Below, one piece after another: positions 10,950 through 20,803 of a DNA stretch of 64,000 nucleotides. The stretch is from Salvia splendens (Eukaryota; Streptophyta; Magnoliopsida; Lamiales; Lamiaceae), in assembly GCF_004379255.2 (NCBI RefSeq), contig NC_056050.1, positions 124,001 to 188,000 on the forward strand. The letters run 5' to 3'. The notes beneath the pieces were generated by a model. That model had not been told where the DNA came from. It did not search any database and saw only the letters and a list, made by a program, of their open reading frames with translations. The number at the start of each line of letters is the position of its first letter. The first letter of the stretch is position 1. Both the position numbers and the translations under genes were made by a program.

Positions 10950-12178
10950 TCATATGGCCTTCTTGTTCCTCCTGAGGACTTCCAGTAATTCCGCTTCTTG
11001 CTCCCTGGTTAGGTTGCTGTTAACGATCACCGAGAACATCGCGTTCTCCTCCAAATAAGCATACCTTAGGCCTGGGGGCAATGTCTTCAGTTCCTTCTTT
11101 GTTGAACTTGTCTCCTGAGGTAATGGATTCTTCTTCGCCTCCTTGGTGATTAATACTTCATGCCCAGGCAAATTTTCCACGTTAGCTGCGTAGGCTGATC
11201 CCTTAGACCTGGTAGATTCAGGACCTTTGCAAAATTCCAGAATTGCTTCTGCTAACTCTTCATTTGTCATTCCCAGTGTGTTTATTGCCTCGCACCAATT
11301 GGCCACCTCCTTGTCAATGGAGTGACTCAACTCCGAATTTTCCACATGTTCCTGTATCAATTCTGTCTCAAGAAATTCTTGGACCAGGGGGTTAATTATA
11401 TCTACAGCATGCATATTTTCTATATCCAGTGGCTTTTTCATGGCCTCATTAATGTTAAAAGTAAACTTCTCTCCATGATAATCTAAGTAAATAGTTCCAT
11501 CAAAAACATCAATGATTGTCTTAGCGGTGTGTAAAAACGGTCTTCCTAAAAGCACTCCGCTAGACTCAGCAGACTGGTACTCATTCATCTTAATAACATG
11601 GAAATCAACGGGGTATAGAAAATCATGCACCTTGACTATTACATTCTCTAACACGCCCTCGGGACTGATGCACGACCTATCAGCTAATTGAATTACCACT
11701 TTCGTATCAACCATTCTTATTCCTTCCAGTTTCTTATAGAGGAAAAGCGGTAAGACATTTATTGATGCTCTTAAGTCACACATAGCATGCTCGACTCTAA
11801 TGTTCCCGATTGAAATGGGAAGAGTGAACATACCTGGGTCAGTACGCTTGGAAGGCATTCTTCTCTTCTGAATCACTGCCGACACTGTTTCTCCAATCAC
11901 TATTTTGCCATTGGGCTTGGTCTTCCCAGCGATAAACTCTTTGATAAACTTGTTAAAGATGGGCAGCTTTAGAGCTTAGAGAAACGGAAGGTTAATTTCC
12001 AGCTTCCTGAAAATTTCCACGAAGTCCGCTAGATCTTCCTTTTTCTTCTTGAGTTCTCCTATGTAAGGAAAGGGTTTCACTTGCTTTTCGTTGTTGCTAC
12101 GGTCTTCCTTGGAAGATTCTCCAGCCTCTCTTCTGATTTCTTCTATCTCTACCTCAACTCCTGGGCTTGAGAAGTGTT
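10950..12178 (-). pseudogene. retropepsin-like protease region of the Athila-like element
   Basis: The open frame 11900-10950 (316 codons) carries the aspartic protease region. It has IRVEHAMCDLRASINVLP, where D-L-G-A-S would be expected and Gly has become Arg, and later GVLLGRPFLHTAKTIIDV, the second conserved loop. Acidic linker sequence follows up to the RT. Upstream, 12178-11976 is the charged spacer between gag and protease. Confidence 0.75.
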
Positions 12179-12190
12179 GGTCAGCTTCTT

Positions 12191-12523
12191 TTTTTTCATA
12201 CATAGGAGTTCGAGATACATTCGGCAAGCGAACTAGCCCGCCACATCCCCTCGTGGCTCGAATACTTTAGCTTCCCTCCGACGGGTCCGGGCGTGAACTA
12301 GCCAATGTTGGCTCGTAGACTATCCCTCCGATAAGTTCAGCCCCGGTAGACTACCCGCCACCCTCAGACGCGTCCAGGCTCGAAAGCTTGCCAAGCCCCA
12401 AGGAAACAACCTTGAACAGGCCCACAGGGAAATTAATCCCAAAGTCGTGCCATCCAGGAGTCGAACTCAAGACCTCCAGGATGGTGCCATATCCTTGCCA
12501 CCCTTCTCAACCACTTGAGCTAG
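12191..12523 (-). mobile_element. tRNA-derived SINE inserted in the retrotransposon
   Basis: A perfect 12-bp target duplication GGTCAGCTTCTT flanks this 333-bp segment (12179-12190 and 12524-12535). Read on the minus strand it starts CTAGCTCAAGTGGTTGAG, an A-box-like sequence, then has GAGTTCGACTCC (12468-12457), a B-box-like sequence. It ends in an A-rich tail (TATGAAAAAAA) next to the duplication. These are the marks of a Pol III SINE. It interrupts the gag-protease spacer. Confidence 0.85.
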
Positions 12524-12863
12524 GGTCAGCTTCTTGGGGTACTAGTTTTTCACAGTTTTTGCTCTGGTTATCATCCTCTGTTCTGACCTCCCCTGTTTCG
12601 GCTTCCCCTGTTTCCAGTGGAGTTGCAGTGGTCCATTCATCCTTCTTTATTTTCGGACCTTCATACTCTCGTCCAAATCTGAGGGTGATCTGACTGATGT
12701 TCGCCCTATCTGGTGGTTTAACTGAGGCAGGGATCCTTCCTTCATTTCCGCGCATCTCACTCAAAGAAGTGGCGATTTAGGAGAGCTGCTTTGCTAGCAT
12801 GTCCATGGCTGCCTTTTGTTCAACTTGAGCGTCTTGGAACTTATGCACCACATCATTGTTGGA

Positions 12864-14446
12864 CTACATGTTGTTCTGAATGTGTTGCTGCGAGCTAACC
12901 AAATCGTTCACCATATCGTCTAGGTTCTTCAGCTGCCTGGAGTTCTGCTGACTAGTATTTGGCCCTTGCGGATGGTTCGGACCTTGTCCTTGGTTCGGAC
13001 GGAAGTTCCCTTGACCTCCAGAATTGTTGTTGTACTGATGGCTCGGCCCTTGATATCCTTGGTTTCCTTGGTAGTTGGGCTGAGAGCTTTGGTTATTGCT
13101 TTGGTAGTTCCTCTGGTGTGGTGGCACGTAGGAGTTGGCTGGGTTGTTCTGATTCCTATTTACCCAATTAGATTGGTCGCCTTGCTGCCGACTGCCCCAA
13201 TTGTTCCCCTCTTGATTTCTGGCCACCCAGTTCGGTTGTCGCTCCTGAGGGTTTGAATAGTTGGAGCTCTGTTGTTGGGGTGGCAAATTTGGGTCATTGT
13301 CGGACCATCTGAAGTTTAGGTGATCCCTCCAGGGGCATCCCTCTGCTTACATGGGTTCCAACTTCCATTCGGTTTCCAGCTCCCCATTGCATTTGCCTGA
13401 GCTTGGATTTCTCCATCGCCTTGTTGACCATAGCATGGGTATCCCTCCTCTGGACCTGGTATTTGTTTGATCTTCTCGGCTGGGTCCGGTGAATTGTTCT
13501 TCCCTAAAGCGATAAGAATTGCTTTCTCCAGCTTATTCATCCTAGCGTCCATCTGATCTTCACTCTGCACGTTCACTGCATCCACACTCCCTCTCTTAAG
13601 GATAGTACGAGGGGAGTCGTACGCCTTCTTAGCATCGATTAGCCTCCCCAAAATCTCTCGGGCCTCGCTTACTCGTTTCTTCGTGAAATTCCCCCCGCTC
13701 GAAGAGTTTAGTAAATCCATGGATTCTAGATTCGCCCCTTCATAGAAAATGTTGTAGACCTCTGCTTCGCACATCCGATTGTTGGGGCATGAATCGAGCA
13801 ATCCTTTGAACCTCGACCAGTACTGGCTCAAAGACTCATCATAGTCCTGTCTGCATGCCAGAATCTCCTTCTTGATGGCATTGGTCTTGTTCGATGGAAA
13901 GAAGTAATCCAAGAAAAGCAGCCTAAAGTCTGACCATGTGCTGATGGAATTAGCCGGTAACCTCAGTAGCCATGTGTTGGCCTCCCTCTTCAGCGCAAAT
14001 GGGAGAGCTCGCAACCTATAATCCTCTTCTGTTGAGTTTGCAGAACTCGTGTAGAAACTCCTAAGGGCATTCTATCTTTCGTCTGGCATCACGGCCAACA
14101 CATTGGTTTTGATATCGATCAGTCTTTGGGCTGGGGTAATCACTATGGCTTGGGCTGGCTCGCCATTCAGATGGGCATTCAGCGAGCCTATCTCGGGATC
14201 ATTGTCTAGTTCCGCTGCCATTGCAACTCCTCTTTCTCTTTCCGAGTCTGAAGATGACTCAACTTCTTCTTTGATTGGTACGGCTAGATCTTCGTCACAT
14301 TCCGAACTCAACTGGACTGGATCTCCTATTGTCAACCCAGACAGGGTGGTAACATGGGACACTGATTTCTTGATCTTCCAACTAGTTTGAGCGTCTTTCC
14401 AACCAAATGAGCTATTCCAGTGTCCAGACCTTGTACCTCTGCTCAT
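12864..14446 (-). pseudogene. gag of the Athila-like element, interrupted
   Basis: Minus-strand frames run from ATG 14446 (MSRGTRSGHWNSS, acidic Ser-rich N-terminus), through an in-frame stop near 14072, into the capsid-type block 14014-13316. That block has ALPFALKREANTWLLRLP, FFPSNKTNAIKKEI and SLSQYWSRFKGLLDSCP. A Gln/Asn-rich tail follows at 13286-12864 (QQQSSNY, NYQSNNQSSQPNYQG). The order matches Athila-type gag. At least one stop and one frame change break it. Confidence 0.75.
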
Positions 14447-14532
14447 AAACTGAAAAAGAAAAAAAACAAAAATAAGTAAATCAAACTATATACGCCAAAA
14501 CCTCTTAACACAAACACTAATAACGTCATTCA

Positions 14533-14550
14533 TCCCCGGCAACGGCGCCA
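14533..14550 (-). other. primer binding site, tRNA-Asp type
   Basis: The minus strand reads TGGCGCCGTTGCCGGGGA, complementary to the 3' end of plant tRNA-Asp. It lies 2 nt inside the 5' LTR if the LTR begins TGAATGT on the plus strand. This primer is typical of Athila/Tat elements and fixes the element's direction. Confidence 0.85.
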
Positions 14551-14552
14551 TT

Positions 14553-16051
14553 TGAATGTTGCTGGATTTGATGTGATGTGTGCTGATGTAAAAGTAAACT
14601 CTTATTAGGTCCAGAGGATTCACTAGAGCACAGGGTCTAGGAGATCATGAACTCTCAGAATTCAGTCGTTGTCACAACAATCTCGCTTCAAAACCTCAAC
14701 CCTCTATACTATTGGCTAGTATAGGGAAGTTGGGATCGAATCCACGAGGACGGGAGGGTTTGGAATGCATTAAGAGAACTTTGGAGGGTTCGGCTGCTGC
14801 CACGCAACAAGAGGATTGAGTTTTAACTACTAGACCTGGGAAATTAAATCTAATCTATTCTATCTACTAGATCCAGAGAACTGAAGGTGCTTCAAATGTA
14901 ATTGCAATCATGATTTGAAACTGAAAATTAACTTTAAATCATTCACCAAATTTCATGGGTCAAGCAACATAAGTTTCCTAAAACAGCTAGACAACAGAGC
15001 ATAAGAAAAAAGTAACAGAACAAATTTCCCTAAATAGCTACCAACAGAAAAAGCTGCAACTAACAAACTAAAGCAGATCTGATTCTAACTACGGATTATC
15101 ATCTTCTTCTTCATCAAACAAACATGAACTAGAACGAAACAGAGCATACTTCAAATCGAACGTTAAACAAAACGATTAAGCTAAATATCACCAGATTTAA
15201 TCTACCAGGTCAAGCAAATCAACAATAACAGAGAATTCCATGTAGATCTAGAAAGTACGTACTCAGATTCAAACATTAAAAATGAAATCTACTCTAGATC
15301 CATCAGATTCAACACGGACAAAACCAGATCTACAACTTCCAACTCTCGATTCAACTCCGATTCAACCAAATAATCAACAAATCAACTCAGATTGCTCTGA
15401 TCTCAACACCAAACATCCAATAGTTGCGAAAAGCATCCAGATCAGTAAAATCAACACAAAACATTACAAATCATAGTGAATGCAGAAAATGGAACTAGAT
15501 TAAACCATAAAACGTCAGAGTTTAACACAAAACAATCGCCGATCTTCCGGCAAGGAAGTCGGTGAGAGAGAGAGTACGTGCGTAAAAGTAAAATGATTGT
15601 TTCTTCGCCCTTATCAGGACGGTGTTACACTTCCAGCTGAACAAAACACACCACACTACACTACCCCGAATCGCCCATGAAACCAAATGTGTGAGCTAAG
15701 TGAGCGAAGAGGAAGAGAGAGCCGAAACACCTAAGGAGTTTTCTAACTAAGAGCGGATGATTTTCTAACTAAAAGAGAGCTGCTTCTTCAATATTTTTCC
15801 TCGTATTTATAGGCGTGGCTCCAATCCCTAGGGCACCGCTCTTTGCGATTTGGCGTTTGTGCCCTTGAGGACTTCGCTCATTTTCTTCACCTTTTTGCTC
15901 CTTTTTCCTCTGCCCTGGTAATTGATACTTGTTCCTGGGTCTGACAGATAATTCATGCATCTGGACTTACAATTATATGTTAGCACCATGGAAAACAAAG
16001 AATTTAGATCCAAAACAAATGCATAAAACGAGCCCTATCAATTCTCTCACA
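14553..16051 (-). repeat. 5' LTR of the Athila-like element
   Basis: Direct copy of 3273-4780. On the plus strand it starts TGAATGTTGCTGG and ends ATTCTCTCACA. The LTRs differ by few substitutions by eye, so insertion is fairly recent compared with the damage inside. Confidence 0.85.
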
Positions 16052-16424
16052 GAGTTCTTGAATTTTTTTTACCTGCAGTTTATGTCATTGTTTGTTAGTT
16101 GTCTCTCCTTATATCTATTAGATACTGGAAACGGCACAGGCAAGTTTGACACATCTCGTTTTTTCTTCAATTAAAATTCTTGAAACCGCTCACAATCCTT
16201 GATTGAATTATTACTGCGAAGGGGAAGAAAATTTAACAAAACTGTACCTATTACTAATTCTAGTCAAATTTATGGTTGAACATTTACAAAATGTCAAAAT
16301 CCCAAATCTAGATTGAAAAATGTGTACTAGACTACACGTGCGTCAATACTGATCACAATCTCTTGTATCCACTCAATTTGCTGTTCACTCGATTTTCCGT
16401 CAAAATCTATAAACAAATGCGTTA
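16052..16424. other. spacer without recognised features
   Basis: AT-rich sequence between the LTR element and the first Harbinger-type element. The first bases probably continue the sequence that followed the small gene before the retrotransposon inserted. No gene is supported. Confidence 0.4.
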
Positions 16425-18412
16425 GGGTATCCACTGTGGATAGCCGTGGGTTAGGGCGGGCGTGGGGCGAACCATAGTGTAGGCGACGTCCGCCCTGGGG
16501 CGACCGGCATTCGGCGAAACCGGGGCGAGGACGCGCCGGGCGGCCTTTCGCCGCGCCTATAGGCGCGCCGACGGTCCTCGAATTTTTCTTTTTCTTTTTT
16601 TTTCAAAATTCATTCTATAAATACCACTCATCCACCTCCCATTTTTCACCATTTTCAAACACTACCCCTTCATTCACTATCTACACATTCACTCTCTAAA
16701 AATGCATAGTGGAGACGATGAATCACTCGACTCGCATGAATCTGGCTATGGCAGCAACCCTTCACAGAGATATGGCTGCTATCCTACTCAGCCGTCGGGA
16801 TATGGTGGCTATCCTTCTCAGCCGTGAGGCTATGGCAGGTCTCCGTCCCAGCCGTGGAGTTGGAGTCAAACCCCTCCCCCCGCCCTAGGCATCGAGTTCA
16901 AACCTTCATACATCTCAGTCGTGGAGGTCTTCTCCAACGCCCCCACCTTTTCAGCGGAATCTGAGTCGGTCGGCGTTTGGAGATTACAAACCCAACCTCG
17001 ACGCGCTTAACCAGCCACGTCCTGAGTCCCCTTTCCCATCCAGTCACTCTCCTTACACCGAAGCAGATCAAGACGCACTAGATACCATGATGGGGCTGCT
17101 CAGTTCTGGCGTCCCGGATACGCCGGTTGCACGGGTGGAAACGCAAGTTCTGACCCGAAGCAGCGCAGGGGGCGGTGGCGGAAGGAGCGGCGGACGCAGT
17201 GGCGGTAGATCGGGAAGCGCCGGTGGCGGCTCGGGCAGTGGCATCGGCAGCGGCGGTGGCGAGGGAGCCCATAGTGGGCACCGATCAAACCGAGGGGAGC
17301 TTCTAGAGGGGCGTCCTGATGGAGTACGACGAGTTCAAGCCGTGGGGCGCCCGAGAGCGCGACCCAGAACAGATCCGCGAAAAGTGGTCTCGGATTCTCC
17401 CGCCTACCAAGCGGTTCGCGTGCATATACCAGAACAACCTTATACACGCTGAGAGTGGCCGAAGCGAAGCAGACGTGAGGGCCTTGTCAATGGGCCAATA
17501 CTACACGGAGGGCTGGCCGAAGTTCACAATGTGGGAGGAGTATCAAGTCCTCGTGGATTGTCCGAAATTCAAGGCCATCTGCGCGCAAGAGGTCAGTGGA
17601 GCTCCTACGCAGAAGCGTACAAGACACAACCTTGTCGGGGACTACAGCAGCGGAAGCGGCTCGCACTCGTGCGAGCAGAGCGACGAGCAAGTCGAAGAGC
17701 CCGCCCCTACACACACTAGGCGAGGACAGCCCCCGGGACAAAAGGCCTCTATCCGCAGCGCCAGAGGGGCTAGAAGTGCCTCCCGCCTATCGTCGGCGCC
17801 GTCTGGATCGCGTTTCACGCATGCGCCCCAATCCCACCGCCGATGGTTCCTGGTCCTGCCGAGGTCTTGAGGGAAAACCTCGATGCGCAATTGATGCAAC
17901 AACTGCAGGACGTATGTAGCAAATACGGAGCGGAGACTGGCCCGTTCATCAAGAATATATACTTGAAGCTCATAACTCGACTTCAGCGGCGTCTAGGGTT
18001 AGCTGATGAGGCAACTGGGCCAACGGCAGCAGGCAGCAGCGAGGGAGGCGGAGAAGAAGACGAGGAAGCCGACTCCGACACCGAGTAGACGGTGGCGGAG
18101 TTTTTATTTGTATTTTATTTTTATTTGTATTGTATTTTAAATATTCGTTGTACAATTTTACCCTTTTCAATACAACGAGTATTCGGTCCCAATTATCTCG
18201 GTTTCTAATTATTTACACTGCGGTGATTTTAATTATATTTGATTGAAATAAAAAAAATGTTAAAATGAAAATTGATTATAAAATTTGGGGGCTATTGGAA
18301 GTGTCCACCATAGTGGCGGAAACAAATTTTTTGGGTTGTGGACAAAAAATTTGGGGCCATGAACAAATTTTGGGGCGGGGCTATTGGAGTGTCTACATTA
18401 TAGTGGACACTA
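16425..18412 (+). mobile_element. PIF/Harbinger-type element A
   Basis: Bounded by TTA at 16422-16424 and 18413-18415. The left end reads GGGTATCCACTGTGGATAG and the right end, inverted, TAGTGTCCACTATAATGTAG, which is imperfect but recognisable. Inside is a GC-rich leader, then a promoter-like CTATAAATACC near 16615, then a broken ORF1. No transposase is present, so it would depend on another element. Confidence 0.65.
16702..18088 (+). pseudogene. broken Harbinger-associated ORF1 (NAM-associated/Myb-like type)
   Basis: ATG at 16702 opens MHSGDDESLDSHESGYG and a run of (S/P)QPSGYGGYP repeats. An in-frame TGA stands at 16824-16826, and frame changes follow. Further on, the frame 17319-17600 reads WSRILPPTKRFACIYQNNL, HAESGRSEADVRALSM and FTMWEEYQVLVDCPKFKAIC, the conserved block of plant proteins often annotated glutathione S-transferase T3-like or NAM-associated and found with Harbinger elements. 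The end is an acidic tail, EEDEEADSDTE, with stop at 18086-18088. Confidence 0.65.
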
Positions 18413-18569
18413 TTAGAGCATCAACTATGGGACCGCCCCGCCTATAGCCCCGGCGGGGGTGGTCCCGGGGCGGTTTATAGTGGGGGACGTGTCCGCCCCC
18501 GGGGCGGACAACGGACAGGCTATGGGAAGGCAAGGATGCGTCGGGCCGTCCGTTCGCCGCGCCTATAGG

Positions 18570-19101
18570 TAGGGGTGGCAAATCGTGCGTGTCGGGTCGT
18601 TATCGTGTCGACACGATAACGACACGAACACGATAACAGCAAACACGAACACGACCCGTTAAGAAAACCTCAAACACGAACACGAACACGACACGAAATC
18701 CTCAGACACGAACACGACACGAACACGACACGAACCCATTAACGACACGAACCAATTCGGGTCAACACGACACGATAACAACACGTACACGAGATGACAC
18801 GATAACGACTCGATAACAACACGACCTGATAACGGTTAAACCTATTAAAAATGAAAATAATAAGAATTAATAATATTAAAATATTATTTGTTAACGGATA
18901 ACACGAACACGACACGAACACGTATTGTTAACGGATAACACGAACACGACACGAACACGACACGAACACGACACGAAATTTTCGTGTCCTTAACGGGTCG
19001 ACCCGATAAGGACACGAACCCAATAAGCTCTGACCCAAACCCATTATTTTCGTGCCGGTTCGTGTCGTGTTATCGTGTCGTGTCAAAAATTGCCAGCCCT
19101 A
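18570..19101. mobile_element. small hAT-type MITE rich in ACACGA repeats (left copy)
   Basis: Perfect 8-bp target duplication CCTATAGG at 18562-18569 and 19102-19109. The ends read TAGGGGTGGCAAAT and, inverted, TAGGGCTGGCAATT. The 532-bp interior is built largely from CACGAACACGACACG-type repeats and AACACGATAACG variants on one side, with matching GTGTCGTGTTATCGTGTCG near the other end, so it can fold back on itself. Confidence 0.85.
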
Positions 19102-19273
19102 CCTATAGGCGTGCCGGCCATAGTGACCGGCGATCGGCGCGCCGACGGTCAACTCGTAAATTTTTTTTTATTTTTTTTATTACTTACCTCTATAAATACC
19201 ACTCTCCACCCCCTATTTTCATCATTTTCACAAAATCCCTCCATTCAATCTCTACACTTTCACTCTCTACAAA

Positions 19274-19618
19274 ATGCACGGTGGAGACGACGAATCACCC
19301 GGCTCGCAAGAATCGGGCTATGACGGCGATCCTTCACAGCCGTCGGCCGGCTATCCTTCACAACCATCGGGGTATGGCGGATATCCTTCTCAGCCGACGG
19401 GATATGGCGGGTCTCCAGCTCAGCCGTGGATGTGGAGTCAATCTCCCCCGCTGTGGGCATCTAGCCCAAACCTACTTCCATCTCAGTCGTGGAGGTCTTC
19501 TCCAACGCCTGCACCTATTCAGCGAGGGAGGAGGAGGAGGAGGAGGAGGAGAAGAAGAAGAAGAAGAAGACGAGGAAGCCGACTTCGACACCGAGTAGAA
19601 AAGTGGCGGAGTTTTTAG
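19274..19618 (+). pseudogene. internally deleted Harbinger ORF1 in element B
   Basis: It opens MHGGDDESPGSQESGYDG and keeps the QPSGYGGYPSQPTGYGG repeats. Near 19523 it then jumps to the GA-rich 3' end of ORF1, so the central conserved block is gone. The join contains an expanded GAG then GAA triplet run (19525-19570), read as poly-Arg in the ATG frame. The ancestral acidic tail EEADFDTE is in a different frame (stop 19596-19598). It is not expected to be functional. Confidence 0.6.
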
Positions 19619-19908
19619 TTGTAGTTTATTTTAAATATTCGTTGTATAATTTTACCCTTTTGCAATTCAACGAATATTTGGGTTAAATTACCTCGTTTTC
19701 CAATTATTTACATTGCGATGATTTTAATTATACTTTATTGAAACAAAAAATATTTTAAAATGAAAATTGATTATAAAATTTGGGGCTATTGGAAGTGTCC
19801 ACTATAGTGGCGGAAACAAAATTTGGGGCTATGGACCAAAAAACTGGGGCTATGGACAAAAACTGGAGCGGGGCTATTGAGGTGTCCGTCTTATAGTGGA
19901 CACCCTTA

Positions 19909-20599
19909 GAGCATCTCCAATGGCGCCGTCGTCACCGGCACCCCGATTTTTCGCGGACGCCGGTGCTGACGCCGAACCATTGCGAGCGGCGTCGGCGAAA
20001 TCGGCGTCAAAATCGGCTTGCCCACGTCGATTCTTGGGCTGACGCCGATTCTCACGCCGATCCTCACGGCGCCATTGTAGGCCCCGGATCGGCGTCACAC
20101 CGGCGTCAGATTTTTATTTTTTTTTAATTTTTCGAAATACTATATATACGCGCTTTGGACATCATTTTCATTCACACCACTTGTTTTAACGAGTACTCTC
20201 TCTATCTTAATTTCTGTACAAGATCAACACCGAGAAATGGAGAACACCAACGAAGGTACTCCAGTGACGACCGAGTCTCAGACTCCCCCGACTCCCGGGG
20301 GAGGGTCTCAGACTCGTAAATTTTAAATTCCCGGGGAGGGTCTCAGACTCGTAAATTTTAAATTTTAATAGTATTATTCAATTTTCTTGTATTTGTCTCG
20401 TAAATTAAATTTTATATGTTGCTACGATTGTAAATTAAATTATATAATTGTTATTAGTGATGTGGATAGGCTATGGGAGGGCTATTGCATGTCCAGTTGC
20501 ATGTTCAGATGATGTGACAGGAGGATTTTAGTGCTGATGATGTGACAGTGGCAAGACTATGAGAGGGCTATTGCATGTCCAGAACCACTGGAGATGCTC
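19909..20599. mobile_element. PIF/Harbinger-type MITE C (left copy)
   Basis: TTA flanks it at 19906-19908 and 20600-20602. The ends read GAGCATCTCCAATGGC and, inverted, GAGCATCTCCAGTGG, a classic Harbinger MITE terminus. Inside is a GC-rich leader full of GGCGTCGGC-type repeats, a TATATA box near 20142, and a 30-codon remnant from ATG 20237 (MENTNEGTPVTTESQ) followed by duplicated GGGTCTCAGACTCGTAAATT units. Confidence 0.75.
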
Positions 20600-20803
20600 T
20601 TAGAGAATCATAAGAGATACCACTGGTAGATTCTGTAACGAACAAGCTTACAAAGCTCAAACTCTCAAAAACTGCGACAAAGTACAGTTATCATAAATCC
20701 AACCCCCACAACCATAAAGAAAATAAAAAATCTACATCCCAATATTCTGTTATCCTTAATCTTCATCACCACTCATTCCCATTTCCCACCCCCTTCCCAT
20801 AAA

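Larger units (their letters stand above)
3273..16051 (-). mobile_element. decayed Athila-like Ty3/Gypsy LTR retrotransposon
   Basis: The two direct LTRs, the primer site and the order gag, protease, RT, RNase H, integrase on the minus strand define one element of about 12.8 kb. A primer site matching tRNA-Asp, the gag style and the protease spacer place it in or near the Athila/Tat branch. It is dead: gag has an in-frame stop, RT lacks its N-terminal part, integrase is cut, and a SINE and other LTR-like sequence interrupt it. The flanks read gaTTCTTGAA on the left and gagTTCTTGAA on the right, a probable target duplication with one indel. The exact ends are uncertain by about 4 bp (TGAATGT... 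or TGT...). It sits just after the stop codon of the small gene. Confidence 0.85.
18416..19905 (+). mobile_element. PIF/Harbinger-type element B (left copy)
   Basis: Bounded by TTA at 18413-18415 and 19906-19908. The left end reads GAGCATCAACTATGGGACC and the right end, inverted, GGGTGTCCACTATAAGACGG. It is a shortened relative of element A: same promoter, same ORF1 start and end, middle missing. A small hAT element lies in its leader. Confidence 0.65.

Noticed and set aside
17078..17902. several overlapping GC-rich frames on both strands
   Set aside because: They are shadows of the broken ORF1 of element A. Only the frames with the FACIYQNNL / EADVRALSM block carry a recognisable domain.
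18600..19080. possible CRISPR-like or satellite array from the ACACGA repeats
   Set aside because: Repeats are short, irregular and without spacers, and the whole block has hAT ends and a target duplication.
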